From Paracoccaceae bacterium (GTDB lineage Bacteria > Pseudomonadota > Alphaproteobacteria > Rhodobacterales > Rhodobacteraceae), in NCBI GenBank assembly GCA_016936395.1, contig JAFGXY010000034.1:1-36814 (forward strand): DNA of 36,814 bases, given 5' to 3'. How positions within the stretch are numbered: the stretch's first letter is position 1; each line of letters starts with the position of its first letter. Of the stretch, positions 1 to 9,555 are shown in pieces. A program made the translations under genes and the position numbers. Below the pieces are notes generated by a model. It was not told where the DNA came from, searched no databases, and worked only from the letters and a program-made list of their open reading frames with translations.

Positions 1-102
1 CAGGGCTGCCAACAACCGGTGCATGCGGTCCAACGTCAGGTCGATGACCTTGGGGTGCAGGGTCATCATCCGCTCAAGGATGGCATCAGAACCTTGCTGC
101 AA
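1..102 (-). CDS. folC: Folylpolyglutamate/dihydrofolate synthase, N-terminal fragment
   Basis: This is the first 34 codons of a gene that runs off the left edge. The peptide contains SDAILERMMTLHPKVIDL followed by TLDRMHRLLAAL, which matches the N-terminus I know for FolC in Rhodobacterales. The enzyme would add glutamate to folates in the cytoplasm. The best start is a TTG at 102-100, two bases downstream of the accD stop codon. The first in-frame ATG pair, at about 69-64, would remove conserved residues. The accD-folC order with almost no gap is typical and implies co-transcription and translational coupling. Only the N-terminus is visible, so the function rests on this short match and on synteny. 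Confidence 0.75.
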   Translation of the reverse strand, partial: MQQGSDAILERMMTLHPKVIDLTLDRMHRLLAAL

Positions 103-104
103 GA

Positions 105-1016
105 TTAACCCTGGGTCGCGGCGGGTTCGACCATGGCAGGGGCAGGCAGATCGCCCTTCACCGCCGGAGGCTGGCCCATCAGCATGCGCAGGATGGTGAT
201 CAGCTCATCGCGCAGGTGCTTGCGGTGGGTCACCCGGTCCAGCATGCCGTGATCATACAGATATTCGGCGCGCTGAAAGCCTTCGGGCAGCTTTTCGCGG
301 ATGGTCTGTTCGATCACGCGCGGCCCGGCAAAGCAGATCAGGGCATTGGGCTCGCTGATCTGCACATCGCCCAACATGGCATAAGACGCCGTCACGCCGC
401 CGGTGGTGGGGTGGGTCAGCACCACGACATAAGGCAGCCGTGCCTCCTTAAGCATCTGAACTGCAACGGTTGTTCGCGGCATCTGCATCAGTGACAAGAT
501 GCCTTCCTGCATCCGCGCGCCGCCTGCGGCCGAAAACAGCACCAAGGGGCGCTTGAGCTTGATCGCGCGTTCGGCGGCGGCAATCAGGGCGTTGCCGACA
601 TACATGCCCATTGACCCTGCCATGAAGCTGAAGTCCTGCGCCACCGCCACAATCGGCGTGCGCCCCATCTCGCCTTCGGCCACCAGCATCGCCTCTTTTT
701 CGCCCGTGGCCTTTTGCGCGGCCTTCAGACGGTCGGGATAGCGTTTCTGGTCCTTGAACTGCAACGGGTCGGCGGGGGGCTCGGGCACCTTGACTTCGGT
801 AAAAATACCGTTGTCGAACAAGGTCATGAACCGATCCCGCGGGCTGATCGCCATATGGTGATCGCAATTTGAGCAGACGTTCAGATTGTCGGCCAGCTCG
901 CGATGAAACAGCATCGTCCCACAGTCGGGACACTTCGTCCAAAGGTTCTCGGGCATTTCCCGGCGTGAGAAAAGCGAGTTGATCTTCGGGCGGACATAGT
1001 TCGAAATCCAGTTCAT
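105..1016 (-). CDS. accD: Acetyl-CoA carboxylase carboxyltransferase subunit beta
   Basis: AccD forms the carboxyltransferase with AccA and moves the carboxyl group from biotin on AccB to acetyl-CoA, giving malonyl-CoA for fatty acid synthesis. The 303-residue length is normal. The N-terminus carries the four-cysteine zinc ribbon (Cys29, Cys32, Cys48, Cys51, in KCPDCG and CSNCDHH). It is followed by the crotonase-like core with [17 protein letters not shown] and [11 protein letters not shown], the glycine-rich stretches that bind the CoA thioester. The ATG at 1016 sits just before the conserved MNWI start. folC begins 3 bases downstream on the same strand, so the two form an operon. Nothing is unusual. 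Confidence 0.97.
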   Translation of the reverse strand: MNWISNYVRPKINSLFSRREMPENLWTKCPDCGTMLFHRELADNLNVCSNCDHHMAISPRDRFMTLFDNGIFTEVKVPEPPADPLQFKDQKRYPDRLKAAQKATGEKEAMLVAEGEMGRTPIVAVAQDFSFMAGSMGMYVGNALIAAAERAIKLKRPLVLFSAAGGARMQEGILSLMQMPRTTVAVQMLKEARLPYVVVLTHPTTGGVTASYAMLGDVQISEPNALICFAGPRVIEQTIREKLPEGFQRAEYLYDHGMLDRVTHRKHLRDELITILRMLMGQPPAVKGDLPAPAMVEPAATQG

Positions 1017-1159
1017 GCGGGCGGGCCTTTCGGGTGCCAGTCGATGCTTTCAGATAGAGGGGCGGCAGGCGAAATGCAATGCAATCGCCGTGCCACAGGC
1101 GTGGTCATGCCGTGGTCACAGCGTGTTCGGGGCGTGACCACGCTGTCACTTTGCCTTGG

Positions 1160-1225
1160 GGTCTTTCTCTTTCCGGAAATATCCTGGGGTGCGGGGCAGA
1201 GCCCCGCAAGAAAATCCGGCTTGGC
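1160..1225. repeat. Dispersed intergenic repeat with hairpin, copy 1
   Basis: The gap between accD and the DUF1624 gene (1017-1252) holds no convincing gene. Within it is a short element with a perfect hairpin, GCGGGGC-AGA-GCCCCGC at 1191-1207. Next to it, read on the minus strand, is AGGATATTTCCGGAAAGAG. A nearly identical block, AGGATATTTGTGGAAAGAG, lies at about 5866-5886 on the plus strand, so this is a dispersed repeat and not random sequence. It sits downstream of the DUF1624 stop codon, where a transcript end would be expected, and may act as a REP-like or terminator-like element. Confidence 0.6.
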
Positions 1226-1252
1226 AACCCTGCGCAACCGTGGGGGCGGTCT

Positions 1253-1975
1253 TCAGCGGGTCAGCAGGGTGTAGGCATAGACCGCGCCGAACAGCAGCGG
1301 CTGGTGGATCAGGTAAATCGCAAGGCTGTGTTTGCCGGGCCAGGCCAGTGCCTGACCAAGCGGGCCGGGATGCCACTGACGCAACATGTCCCAGCCCCTC
1401 GCGCGGTCGATCAGCCGGGCGCTGGCGATGCCCAGCAGCAGTGGGCACAGCCAGGGCAGCAAGGGTTCGTAATCCATCATCGGCGGAATGGTTTGCGACA
1501 GGCCCAGCCACAGCCACCAGGGCGCGTCAAACAGCGCAAAGCGCCCCAGATGCGGCGCGGCGAACACGGCAGCGGCGATGGCCAAGGTCAGCGCGATGGG
1601 CGCGCGCAAAAAAGCCAGCCCGATCAGGCTGCCTGCGGCGATGGCGTGCAGGATGCCCCAGCGGATGAATTGCTCGCCCATGGCAAGGTAGGTGGCGACG
1701 GTGACAAGCGCCGCCGCCCCGGCGACCACGGCAAATCGCCGCATGAAGGCCGGCCAGCGGATGCCCCGGCCATGCGCCAGCCACAGCGACACCCCGGCAA
1801 GAAACAGAAAGCTGGTGGCAATACCGCGGGCAAACCATGGCCAGAACCCGGTGAACACCGTGCCCGGCGGCGCATGGCCGAACAGCATCAGATCGAAGGT
1901 GAAATGGAACACCACCATCGCGGCAAGTGCCAGCGTGCGGGCAAGGTCGATGGCGGGGATGCGCTGCGGTGTCAT
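1253..1975 (-). CDS. DUF1624 (HGSNAT-catalytic-domain-like) membrane protein
   Basis: The 240-residue polytopic protein opens with [20 protein letters not shown], resembling the start of the DUF1624/heparan-alpha-glucosaminide N-acetyltransferase catalytic family. In this family an Asp and a His near the start of the first membrane helix belong to the signature. About six or seven hydrophobic segments follow, separated by short loops rich in Arg, Gly and His. Family members are thought to move acyl groups across a membrane, but the substrate here is unknown. The gene stands alone on the minus strand, divergent from ilvD with a 118-base gap that must hold promoters for both. The ATG at 1975 is directly before the conserved segment. 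Confidence 0.8.
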   Translation of the reverse strand: MTPQRIPAIDLARTLALAAMVVFHFTFDLMLFGHAPPGTVFTGFWPWFARGIATSFLFLAGVSLWLAHGRGIRWPAFMRRFAVVAGAAALVTVATYLAMGEQFIRWGILHAIAAGSLIGLAFLRAPIALTLAIAAAVFAAPHLGRFALFDAPWWLWLGLSQTIPPMMDYEPLLPWLCPLLLGIASARLIDRARGWDMLRQWHPGPLGQALAWPGKHSLAIYLIHQPLLFGAVYAYTLLTR

Positions 1976-2093
1976 GGCGCGACACAGTAGCCGGTTGCGG
2001 GCCAGAGGGAAGCCCTTGCCGCTTTCCCGCCTTGCCCCCGCGGGTTTCGCCGATTATCCCAAGGGCAGCCAGTTACAGCCGGAGGATGAACTC

Positions 2094-3830
2094 ATGTCCA
2101 AGAACCTGCGTTTCGACAAATCGAAACTGCCCAGCCGCCATGTTACCGAAGGGCCGGAACGCGCGCCGCATCGGTCGTATTTCTATGCGATGGGGATCAC
2201 CGAAGAAGAGGTGCATCAGCCTTGGGTCGGCGTTGCCACCTGCTGGAACGAGGCCGCGCCCTGCAACATCGCGCTGAGCCGTCAGGCGCAGATCGTCAAG
2301 CATGGCGTCAAGAAGAACGGCGGCACCCCGCGTGAGTTCACGACGATCACCGTCACCGATGGCATTGCCATGGGGCATGAGGGGATGCGGTCGTCACTGG
2401 CAAGCCGCGATGCGATTGCCGATACGGTGGAACTGACGATGCGGGGCCATTGCTACGATGCGTTGGTTGGCCTGGCCGGATGCGACAAATCCTTGCCGGG
2501 AATGATGATGGCGATGGTGCGGCTGAACGTGCCGTCGGTGTTCATCTATGGCGGGTCGATCCTGCCGGGCCGTCTGAACGGCCAGGACGTGACGGTGCAG
2601 GATGTGTTCGAGGCGGTTGGCAAGCATCAGGCGGGCAATTATTCCGACGCGGAACTGGCGATCCTCGAGCATGTGGCCTGCCCGTCTTCGGGGTCCTGCG
2701 GGGCGCAATATACCGCCAACACCATGGCCTGTGTGTCCGAGGCCATTGGTCTGGCGCTGCTGAACAGCTCGGGCGCGCCGGCGCCCTATGAAAGCCGTGA
2801 CCAGTATGGCGAGGCGTCGGGCGTGGCGGTGATGAACCTGATCGAGCGCAACATCCGTGCGCGGGATATTGTCACGCTGAAATCCTTGCAAAACGCCGCC
2901 CGCGTGGTGGCCTGCACCGGCGGGTCGACCAATGCCGCGCTGCATTTGCCCGCGATTGCCCATGAGGCCGGGATTGATTTTGACCTGTTCGATGTGGCCG
3001 ACGTGATGCGCGACACGCCCTATTTCGTCGATCTGCGGCCGGGTGGAAAATATGTGGCCAAGGATCTGTATGAGGTCGGCGGCGTGCCGGTGGTGATGAA
3101 GGAACTGGCGCGGGCCGGGCTTTTGCATCTGGATTGCATCACGGCCAGCGGCAAATCCTTGGGCGAAAGTCTGGAAGAGATCACTGGTGAAGCAGATGGC
3201 CGGGTGATCTATTCGATCGGGTCGCCACTGACCAAGACCGGTGTCGTGGTGGGGTTGAAGGGCAACCTTGCCCCCGATGGCGCGATCGTCAAGGTCGCGG
3301 GCATGACCGAGGCCGAGCAGGTGTTCACCGGCCCGGCGCGGGTGTTCGAATGTGAGGAAGAGGCGTTCGAGGCAGTAAAGAACCGTGCCTATTCCGAAGG
3401 CGATGTGATCGTGATCCGCAACGAAGGCCCTGCAGGCGGGCCGGGGATGCGCGAGATGCTGTCGACCACCGCCGCCCTGTCGGGGCAGGGCATGGGCAAG
3501 AAGGTTGCCTTGATCACCGATGGCCGGTTCAGCGGAGCGACCCGGGGCTTCTGTGTCGGCCATGTGGGGCCGGAAGCGGCGCATGGTGGGCCGATTGCCC
3601 TGCTGAAGACCGGCGACATCATCACCCTGAACGCGCTGACCGGGGAATTGTCGGTGGCGTTGACCGACGACGAGTTGGCGCAGCGCCGGGCCGAGTGGAA
3701 AGGCCCGCGCGAAACCCAATATGCCTCGGGTGCGCTTTACAAATATGCCAAGCTGGTCGGCGGGGCCCGTTGGGGTGCGGTAACGCATCCGGGGGCCAAG
3801 GCGGAACGGCATGTCTATATGGACCAATAA
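2094..3830 (+). CDS. ilvD: Dihydroxy-acid dehydratase
   Basis: IlvD dehydrates 2,3-dihydroxy acids to 2-oxo acids in valine, isoleucine, leucine and pantothenate synthesis, using an iron-sulfur cluster. The product has 578 residues, the usual size. Cluster-ligand cysteines are visible in CWNEAAPCN, in [10 protein letters not shown] and in [16 protein letters not shown]. The C-terminal signature [18 protein letters not shown] is intact. The reading frame stays open for about 400 bases upstream, but the true start is the ATG at 2094: GGAGG lies 8 bases before it and the family N-terminus begins there. The last 20 bases overlap the next gene, which implies coupling. Three leu genes lie further along the window, giving a branched-chain amino acid theme. 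Confidence 0.97.
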   Translation: MSKNLRFDKSKLPSRHVTEGPERAPHRSYFYAMGITEEEVHQPWVGVATCWNEAAPCNIALSRQAQIVKHGVKKNGGTPREFTTITVTDGIAMGHEGMRSSLASRDAIADTVELTMRGHCYDALVGLAGCDKSLPGMMMAMVRLNVPSVFIYGGSILPGRLNGQDVTVQDVFEAVGKHQAGNYSDAELAILEHVACPSSGSCGAQYTANTMACVSEAIGLALLNSSGAPAPYESRDQYGEASGVAVMNLIERNIRARDIVTLKSLQNAARVVACTGGSTNAALHLPAIAHEAGIDFDLFDVADVMRDTPYFVDLRPGGKYVAKDLYEVGGVPVVMKELARAGLLHLDCITASGKSLGESLEEITGEADGRVIYSIGSPLTKTGVVVGLKGNLAPDGAIVKVAGMTEAEQVFTGPARVFECEEEAFEAVKNRAYSEGDVIVIRNEGPAGGPGMREMLSTTAALSGQGMGKKVALITDGRFSGATRGFCVGHVGPEAAHGGPIALLKTGDIITLNALTGELSVALTDDELAQRRAEWKGPRETQYASGALYKYAKLVGGARWGAVTHPGAKAERHVYMDQ

Positions 3831-4470
3831 GGCAGCCTTGCGCGCGGCGCGGGTTAGCCTTGCCAGTCTGACGGGCCTTGCCGGTCTGATGGGCCTTGTG
3901 GCCTGTCAGACGGTCGGTGGCCCGGCAGGCCTGCCGACACTGTCTTTGCTGGCGCAGCCGCCGGTGGCGGTTCTGGGTGGCAGCATGGTTCTGGCGGCGG
4001 CCAAGGGCTATTGCCCTGACCCTGCCATGGTGACGCAGACCGATGGCGCGGCGGTGGCGCTGATCGGGCGCTGTTCGGACCGTGAAACCACCCATCCTGC
4101 GGTTCTGACAGTCAGCATCGGTCAGGCGGGCAGCGGGTCTGCCATGGCGGCAGGGCAGGCCAGTGTCGTGGCCTTCTTGCAAGGCGATGCCGGGCGCGCG
4201 ATGCTGAGCCGGGATGGCAAGGCGGACAACGTGAAAATCATCTCGGCCCGTGGTGTGGACGGGCAAGTCTTGTTGCAGGTGCAGGACGTGGCGATCGGCC
4301 GGCATTGGCGCGCGATGCTGGATGTGTCGGGGCGGCTGGTCAGCATCACGGCGGTGGGGCCGGGGCTGCCCGACGCCGTGGGCCGCGCGCTGGTGCAAGA
4401 CACGGCCGCTGCCCTGCGCCGGGCCAACCGAACGCCCGGACAAGTGCCGCTGCCGGAAAGATCGGAATGA
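3811..4470 (+). CDS. Predicted outer-membrane or periplasmic lipoprotein, unknown function
   Basis: The 219-residue protein starts inside the end of ilvD (20-base overlap). Residues 1-31 form a lipoprotein signal: basic residues, a hydrophobic Leu/Gly/Ala stretch, then the lipobox L-V-A-C with Cys32 as the expected lipidated residue. The mature part has two more cysteines (around GYCPD and GRCSD) that could form a disulfide, and an alternating alpha/beta look, with no catalytic motif I recognise. The overlap suggests that its translation depends on ilvD, although a role in branched-chain metabolism would be guesswork. The signal supports the called start, but an in-frame start a few codons later would also leave a functional signal. 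Confidence 0.75.
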   Translation: MSIWTNKAALRAARVSLASLTGLAGLMGLVACQTVGGPAGLPTLSLLAQPPVAVLGGSMVLAAAKGYCPDPAMVTQTDGAAVALIGRCSDRETTHPAVLTVSIGQAGSGSAMAAGQASVVAFLQGDAGRAMLSRDGKADNVKIISARGVDGQVLLQVQDVAIGRHWRAMLDVSGRLVSITAVGPGLPDAVGRALVQDTAAALRRANRTPGQVPLPERSE

Positions 4471-4573
4471 CCCCGGCAAGGGGTGGTCTGTTAACACTAT
4501 TCCAGCGATAAACGAATCGTTTCCGGTTTGTAGACAATCGGCAGAACGGGGCAGAGGCGTCTGGGGAAATCTG

Positions 4574-5347
4574 ATGGCGGCACGGCTGGGCACATTTCTG
4601 GACAACATCCTGCATCGGCAGGTGCAACGGCGCTGGGGCGCCTTGGCCGACAGTGCCGAAACGCTGGACCTTGAAACGCTGCGCATCGTGCGGGGGCGGG
4701 CGCGGTCTGTGCGGCGGCAGTTGGACCGGGTGATCCATGAGGCCGAGCATCGGCTGGCCCTGCCGGTGATCGGGTCGAACGCGATGCGTCGGCCGCTGGG
4801 CACCGATTGGTCATGGCGGCCCGCGATGTGGCGTGGCCCGATCCCAGTGCCGGGGCTGTCTTCCGTGCCAGGGCGGGCGCTGGTCTGCGACGGCGCCACG
4901 GTGTTTCACGACTGCCGCCGCAGCGAGCTGACCGTGCGCCAGATCCGCAACACGCGCGACGCCGACCTTGCGCCGTTCGGGTTCCGGATGGACGTGTTCC
5001 GCTTTGACGGATCGTTCCTGAGCCTGGTGCTGGACCTGCCGCCCGAAGCGGCACAGGGGTTGAAGCTGCGCCACCTGATCCGTCTGGATGCCATTGTCGA
5101 GATGGAAAAACCGCTGGAAATCTTCGCCCGGCTGAACATCAAGCACGGGCCGAATGTCGAGCAGATCGTGCGGGAAATGCCACTGGGCGACGAAGAGGTG
5201 ATGGTCGAGTTCGACCTTGCCTATACCAAGATCGTTGAAAAGCGGGTTGAGCGGCTGTGGGTGGACCTGATCTTTGAGGGCCCCGAGATGAACCAGATCA
5301 TCCTGCGTGATGTGACGTTCAGCCGTCGCCCGCGCGCGGAGTTGTGA
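4574..5347 (+). CDS. Conserved hypothetical protein, DUF6478-like
   Basis: This predicted soluble protein of 257 residues resembles a Rhodobacterales family that I recall as DUF6478. Recognisable stretches are GSNAMRRPLGTDWSWRP, SFLSLVLDLPPEA, IFARLNIKHGPNVEQI and VEFDLAYTKI. The N-terminal third is rich in Arg and Leu and looks helical; the rest looks like beta sandwich. There is no signal peptide, membrane helix or catalytic motif. The open frame extends upstream into the lipoprotein gene, but the ATG at 4574 fits the family N-terminus. It is followed 7 bases later by another unknown gene, and the two are probably co-transcribed. The role is unknown. Confidence 0.75.
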   Translation: MAARLGTFLDNILHRQVQRRWGALADSAETLDLETLRIVRGRARSVRRQLDRVIHEAEHRLALPVIGSNAMRRPLGTDWSWRPAMWRGPIPVPGLSSVPGRALVCDGATVFHDCRRSELTVRQIRNTRDADLAPFGFRMDVFRFDGSFLSLVLDLPPEAAQGLKLRHLIRLDAIVEMEKPLEIFARLNIKHGPNVEQIVREMPLGDEEVMVEFDLAYTKIVEKRVERLWVDLIFEGPEMNQIILRDVTFSRRPRAEL

Positions 5348-5354
5348 GGCCAAT

Positions 5355-5729
5355 ATGACCGAGAAGCGTCTGACCAAAACGCGCATCCGCGCCGGCGTCT
5401 GGGAAGGCGTGCTGCGCGGCGGCGAGGCGGCCCCCGCCCTTGAGGTGCTGCTGCTGGAGCGGCCGGTGCCGGGTGTGACGGTGGCCCCGGTGGCGGGCCG
5501 GCCGGGTGAATGGGCGGTGCGGGTGCCGATCCCTGCGGAGGTGCTGAGTGACGGGGTGCAGACCTTTTTGATCCGCGAGGCGGGCACGACCGAGACCCTG
5601 GCGCATTTCACCGTGATCACCGGCGTGGCGATGGAAGACGACATGCGCGCCGAGGTGGACTTGCTGCGGCAAGAACTGGACATGCTGAAACGCGCCTTCC
5701 GGCGGCATTGCCTGGAGACGATGGGCTGA
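5355..5729 (+). CDS. Hypothetical protein with C-terminal coiled coil
   Basis: The 124-residue product is not recognised. The N-terminal 80 residues alternate short hydrophobic stretches with Gly and Pro, as in a small beta domain (for example ALEVLLLERPVPGV and EWAVRVPIP). Residues 92-120 are a charged helix with leucine spacing typical of a coiled coil (EVDLLRQELDMLKRAFR), suggesting oligomerisation. It starts 7 bases after the DUF6478-like gene and is probably translated from the same mRNA. It ends just before a repeat-rich intergenic stretch, so it is likely the last gene of the ilvD-side transcript. Codon bias and tight spacing support it as a real gene. Confidence 0.65.
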   Translation: MTEKRLTKTRIRAGVWEGVLRGGEAAPALEVLLLERPVPGVTVAPVAGRPGEWAVRVPIPAEVLSDGVQTFLIREAGTTETLAHFTVITGVAMEDDMRAEVDLLRQELDMLKRAFRRHCLETMG

Positions 5730-5757
5730 GGCTGACCCGGACAGCGATGTGATCTGA

Positions 5758-5890
5758 CGGGGCGGGCGTGCCGCCCGCACGCTGTGTGTCGGGCCGCGGC
5801 CTTCGCCGCGATCCCTTCGTCGGGGGGCGTTGCGCCCCCGTCGCGCGAAGGGCGCGCCTCCCCCTGAGGATATTTGTGGAAAGAGAAAGG
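5758..5890. repeat. Dispersed intergenic repeat with tandem hairpins, copy 2
   Basis: The 229-base gap between the coiled-coil gene and the AEC permease holds three GC-rich inverted repeats: GCGGGC/GCCCGC near 5762-5778, a GGCCGCGG/CCGCG region near 5792-5810, and GGGGGCG/CGCCCCC near 5823-5839. They are followed by AGGATATTTGTGGAAAGAG. That last block matches the element at about 1165-1185 in inverse orientation. The arrangement (strong hairpins plus a conserved A/T-containing tail at a transcript end) suggests a REP-like element that may also stop transcription or protect the mRNA end. Confidence 0.6.
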
Positions 5891-5958
5891 CCAAGTGCCG
5901 GGTTGTGCCTTGGGCTGCTTTCTGAAAGCGTGGCCGCAAGAAAGCCGAAAGTGAGCAG

Positions 5959-6891
5959 ATGCTGCCGATCCTGTTGAAAACCTTGCCGTTCTTTGCGCTG
6001 ATTGCGGTTGGCTATCTGGCAGGCCGCACACGGTTTTTCAGTGCCGAGGCGACGGCTGCCCTGACGCGGTTCGTGTTCTACTTTGCGCTGTCGGCGATGC
6101 TGTTCGGCTTTGCGGCGAACCTGTCGCTGGGGCAGATATTTGAGTGGTCTTTTGTGTTTGCCTATCTGTCGGCCTCGGTGCTGGTCTATCTGCTGGCGAC
6201 GGGCATCGCGCTTTGGCGCGGGGTGACGGTGGAGGAAGCGGCGGTCGAGGCGCAATGCGCGGTGATCGGCAATGTCGGCTTTCTGGGGGTGCCGATGCTG
6301 GTGCTGTTGCTGGGGGCCGCGGCGGCGGGGCCGGTGCTGTTGGTGCTGGCGGTGGACCTGATCGTGTTTTCCAGCGTGATCACTCTGGTTATCACCGGGC
6401 GGCGCGAAGGGCGGATGAGCCTTGGGATTTTCCGGGTGCTGGCTGTGGGGTTGCTGAAGAACCCGATGATCGTGTCGATTGTGCTGGGGCTGGGATGGGG
6501 TGCTACCGGGTGGCAATTGCCGGTGCCGGTGAACGAGTTCATGACGACGCTGGGGGCGGCGGCAACGCCGGGGGCCTTGTTTGCAATTGGCGCGTCGCTG
6601 GCCGGGCGCAGTGCCGAGCGGCTGGGGGTGGCGGCCTGGCTGGCGTTTGCGAAACTGGTGCTGCATCCGGCGGCGGTGGCGGTGGCGGCGCTGGTGATCT
6701 TCCCGGTAGAGCGCTATGCCGCCGGGGTGATGATTGCGGCAGCGGCGCTGCCGGTGGCGGGCAATGTCTATATTCTGGCCGCGCATTACGGCGTGGCGCC
6801 ACAGCGGGTGTCAACGGCCATCCTGCTGTCAACGGCGGCCAGCGTGCTGACGGTGACGGCGGTGATTGCCTTGGTGAATGGAGGGGTGTGA
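5959..6891 (+). CDS. AEC-family (auxin efflux carrier-like) transporter
   Basis: This inner-membrane permease of 310 residues has about ten hydrophobic segments arranged as two halves, as expected for the AEC family. Landmarks are LPFFALIAVGYLAGR at the start, the NVGFLGVPML motif in the middle of the first half, LLKNPMIVSIVLG at the start of the second half, and AGNVYILAAHYGV near the end. Bacterial members export small organic acids or similar solutes; the substrate here cannot be told. The stop codon overlaps the next start (TGATG at 6889-6893), so the downstream formylglutathione hydrolase is probably coupled to it. Confidence 0.88.
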   Translation: MLPILLKTLPFFALIAVGYLAGRTRFFSAEATAALTRFVFYFALSAMLFGFAANLSLGQIFEWSFVFAYLSASVLVYLLATGIALWRGVTVEEAAVEAQCAVIGNVGFLGVPMLVLLLGAAAAGPVLLVLAVDLIVFSSVITLVITGRREGRMSLGIFRVLAVGLLKNPMIVSIVLGLGWGATGWQLPVPVNEFMTTLGAAATPGALFAIGASLAGRSAERLGVAAWLAFAKLVLHPAAVAVAALVIFPVERYAAGVMIAAAALPVAGNVYILAAHYGVAPQRVSTAILLSTAASVLTVTAVIALVNGGV

Positions 6892-7721
6892 TGAGAACGA
6901 TATCCGAAAGCCGGGCCTTTGGCGGGGTGCAGGGGGTATATGCCCATCCGTCGCAGGCCACGGGCACCGAGATGACCTTTGGCCTGTTTCTGCCGGAAGG
7001 GGCCGAGGATGGCCCGGTGCCCGTGGTCTGGTTCCTGTCGGGGCTGACCTGCACGCATGAAAACGCCATGGTGAAATCGGGGGCGCAGCGCTGGGCGGCC
7101 GAGGCGGGGGTGGCGCTGGTGTTCCCCGATACCTCGCCGCGCGGGCCGGGGGTGGCGGATGATCCGGCGTTTGATCTGGGCCAAGGCGCGGGGTTCTACG
7201 TGAACGCGACGCAAAAGCCGTGGGCGCCGCAGTTCAAGATGTGGGATTATGTGACCGATGAGCTGCCGCGACTTTTGTTCAACGCCTTTCCGCTGGCCGA
7301 GGAGGCGCAGGCGATCATGGGGCATTCCATGGGCGGGCATGGGGCCTTGACCATCGCCATGGGCTTTCCGGGACGGTTCCGGTCGGTGTCGGCCTTTGCG
7401 CCGATCTGCAACCCCACGGCAAGTGACTGGGGCCGCAAGCAGTTTGCCGCCTATCTGGGGGCGGATGAAAGCCTGTGGGCCGCGCATGATGCGACGATCC
7501 TGATGCGCAAACGCGGGTTTGACGGGCCGATGCTGATTGATCAGGGCACGTCGGACCAGTTTCTGGACTTGCTGAAGCCCGAAGCCTTGGCCGAGGCGAT
7601 GGCAGCGCGGCGGCAGGGGGGCAGTTTCCGGATGCAAAAAGGCTATGACCACAGCTATTTCTTCGTCAGCACCTTCATGGAGGAACACATGGCGTTTCAC
7701 GCCCGCGCGCTGTTCGGCTAG
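6891..7721 (+). CDS. fghA: S-formylglutathione hydrolase
   Basis: This esterase-D-type hydrolase cleaves S-formylglutathione to formate and glutathione, the second step of glutathione-dependent formaldehyde detoxification. The 276-residue alpha/beta hydrolase shows the family stretch WFLSGLTCTHEN, the nucleophile elbow GHSMGGHG (Ser146), Asp222 in DQGTSDQFL and His254 in GYDHSYFF, so the triad is complete. The ATG overlaps the stop codon of the AEC permease by one base. The usual partner, a class III alcohol dehydrogenase, is not in the window. A link between the permease and formaldehyde metabolism is only suggested by the overlap. Confidence 0.95.
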   Translation: MRTISESRAFGGVQGVYAHPSQATGTEMTFGLFLPEGAEDGPVPVVWFLSGLTCTHENAMVKSGAQRWAAEAGVALVFPDTSPRGPGVADDPAFDLGQGAGFYVNATQKPWAPQFKMWDYVTDELPRLLFNAFPLAEEAQAIMGHSMGGHGALTIAMGFPGRFRSVSAFAPICNPTASDWGRKQFAAYLGADESLWAAHDATILMRKRGFDGPMLIDQGTSDQFLDLLKPEALAEAMAARRQGGSFRMQKGYDHSYFFVSTFMEEHMAFHARALFG

Positions 7722-7724
7722 GCC

Positions 7725-8177
7725 GTGACCCGGCTGTTCATCGATGCCGATGCCTGCCCGGTCAAGGCCGAGGCCGAGAGGGTGGCGACGCGGCATGGCG
7801 TGCGGATGCTGGTGGTGTCGAACGGGGGCATCCGGCCGTCGGCCAACCCGCTGGTCGAAAGCGTGTTCGTGGCGGCTGGACCGGATGAGGCCGACAAGTG
7901 GATTGCGGATGCCTGCGGACCGGGCGATGTGGTGGAGACGGGTGATATCCCGCTGGCGGCAAAATGCGTGGCGGCGGGGGCGCGGGTGGTCAAGCACAAC
8001 GGCGAGGAACTGACCGCTGCCAATATCGGCATGGCGCTGGCGACCCGCGACCTGATGCAGGATTTGCGCAGTGCCGATCCGTTCCGGCAAGGTGGGGGGC
8101 GGCCGTTTTCCAAGGCGGACAGGTCAAGGTTTCTGGATGTGCTGGACCGGGTGGTGCGATCTGCGAAGGCGGGGTGA
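7725..8177 (+). CDS. YaiI/YqxD family (DUF188, UPF0178) protein
   Basis: The 150-residue protein begins [19 protein letters not shown], the hallmark of the YaiI/YqxD family, whose fold is related to PIN/NYN nucleases. Further family stretches are [17 protein letters not shown] and the C-terminal [19 protein letters not shown]. The acidic residues Asp7 and Asp9 and those around ETGD lie where a metal site would be in that fold, but no activity is established. The start is a GTG three bases after the fghA stop codon; no better ATG exists. The gene appears to be the third in the AEC-fghA transcript. Confidence 0.9.
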   Translation: MTRLFIDADACPVKAEAERVATRHGVRMLVVSNGGIRPSANPLVESVFVAAGPDEADKWIADACGPGDVVETGDIPLAAKCVAAGARVVKHNGEELTAANIGMALATRDLMQDLRSADPFRQGGGRPFSKADRSRFLDVLDRVVRSAKAG

Positions 8178-8589
8178 GCGGGTGGAGGGACCAAGAGACC
8201 ATTGCGGCCTGACGGCGACGCAGACAGAGGGGAGCGCCTGACCGCCGGGTGGGCGCACCAACTGAAGTTCTGGGCGCTTTATGGTTCAACCACTTCCCAC
8301 CGAAGTTCTGCTGGAGACGTTGAAATAGCGCCCGCCCGAGGGGGCGGTCGGGCGCTGCCCGGCGGCGCTAAAGCGCCTTGATTCCGGGCAAAGGCAAGAT
8401 AAGGGCAGCGTCCCGCAGATCCGCCGTCATACAGGGTCATTGGCAGCTATATTCTCCGTGGTGGATTAAGCACGCTGTCGTTCCGGCGTGGACGTAAGGT
8501 TCGGGCCGTCTGGATTGGCCGGTTTGATCGGTGCGACAGATGTCGCGGGCAGAACAGATTTGCGCGCCCGCATCGGGTGATCTGCCGGA
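8178..8589. other. 412-base non-coding stretch with inverted repeats
   Basis: No convincing gene is seen here. It holds a hairpin GCGCCCG/CGGGCGC at 8328-8355, followed by GGCGCT-AA-AGCGCC at 8364-8377, both typical of REP-like elements. The 9-base word GAAGTTCTG occurs twice, near 8263 and 8302. A 15-codon ORF begins at 8281 but has no other support. The hairpins lie downstream of the YaiI gene and could end its transcript. The AT-richer part after 8400 probably contains the promoter for the DMT permease. The stretch could also be the eroded remains of a lost gene. Confidence 0.5.
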
Positions 8590-9555
8590 ATGAGCGTGAC
8601 AGATGACAGCCGGCCCCTGACGGGCATTCTTTTCGCCTTGGGTGCGGGGGCAATCCTCTCGGTCAACGACCTTGCGATCAAGGCGCTGTCGGGCAGTTAT
8701 GCCCTGCACCAGATCATTCTGATCCGGGCCTTTGTCGGCATCGTGCTGGTGCTTTTGGTGATCCGCGCCACGCGCACCGGCTTTCGCCAGTTGATCACCC
8801 GCAGGCCCGGCGCGCATCTGATCCGCGTGTCCATCGTGATGGTGTCGAATGTCACCTATTTCCTTGGGCTTGCCGCGATGGATATCGCCGATGCGTTGGC
8901 GACGGCCTTTGTCTCGCCCCTTCTCGTCACGGTGATGTCGGCGGTGATCCTTGGCGAAAAGGTGGGGCCGCGGCGCTGGGCGGCTGTGGCGGTGGGCTTG
9001 CTGGGGGTGGTCGTGATGCTGCGCCCCGGGGCGGGCGTCATTCAGCCGGCGGCGATCCTCGTTCTGATCTCGGCCTTTTGCTATGCCTCCAGCCACATGA
9101 TGACCCGGCGGATGCGCGATACCGAAAGCGCCATGACGCTGAACTTCTTTGTGCAGGTGGGCTTTGTCATCGTGTCCACGGTCATGGGGCTGTGGGTGGG
9201 CGACGGGCATCTGTCGGGGTCGTCTGATCCGTCGCTGGCCTTTCTGTTCCGGCCATGGGTCTGGCCGCCGGTGGCGGATTGGTGGGCCTTTGCCGCAACC
9301 GGCCTTGCCGTGGGCATCGGCGGCATGATGATGAGCCACGCTTACCGCACCACCGAAGCAGCCCTTGTCGCGCCGTTCGAATACATCGGCATGCCGATGG
9401 CGATTTTCTGGGGCGTGGTGGTGTTCGGCACATGGCCTGATGCGACCGCCTGGGTGGAGATTGCGCTTATCTGCGGGGCGGGGCTTTATACGCTCTGGCG
9501 CGAAACGGTCAGGAAACAGGTGCAGGATGCAGCAACCCCAAGCGGTGATCTTTGA
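8590..9555 (+). CDS. DMT-superfamily (EamA) transporter
   Basis: This inner-membrane protein of 321 residues has ten predicted helices in two EamA repeats. The first repeat contains ILSVNDLAIKALSGSYALHQ and ends with ILGEKVGPRRWAAVAVGLLGV. The second contains SHMMTRRMRDTESAMTLNFF and ends at YTLWRE. Such permeases export amino acids, nucleotides or other metabolites; the substrate is unknown. The last 29 bases overlap the HAD gene, which in turn overlaps the ornithine cyclodeaminase-like gene, so three proteins are made from one compact transcript. A similar permease lies at 11343-12302 on the other strand. Confidence 0.9.
   Translation: MSVTDDSRPLTGILFALGAGAILSVNDLAIKALSGSYALHQIILIRAFVGIVLVLLVIRATRTGFRQLITRRPGAHLIRVSIVMVSNVTYFLGLAAMDIADALATAFVSPLLVTVMSAVILGEKVGPRRWAAVAVGLLGVVVMLRPGAGVIQPAAILVLISAFCYASSHMMTRRMRDTESAMTLNFFVQVGFVIVSTVMGLWVGDGHLSGSSDPSLAFLFRPWVWPPVADWWAFAATGLAVGIGGMMMSHAYRTTEAALVAPFEYIGMPMAIFWGVVVFGTWPDATAWVEIALICGAGLYTLWRETVRKQVQDAATPSGDL

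Noticed and set aside
2394-3827. 477-codon open frame antisense to ilvD
   Set aside because: Composition is typical of a shadow frame in GC-rich DNA, and ilvD is certain.
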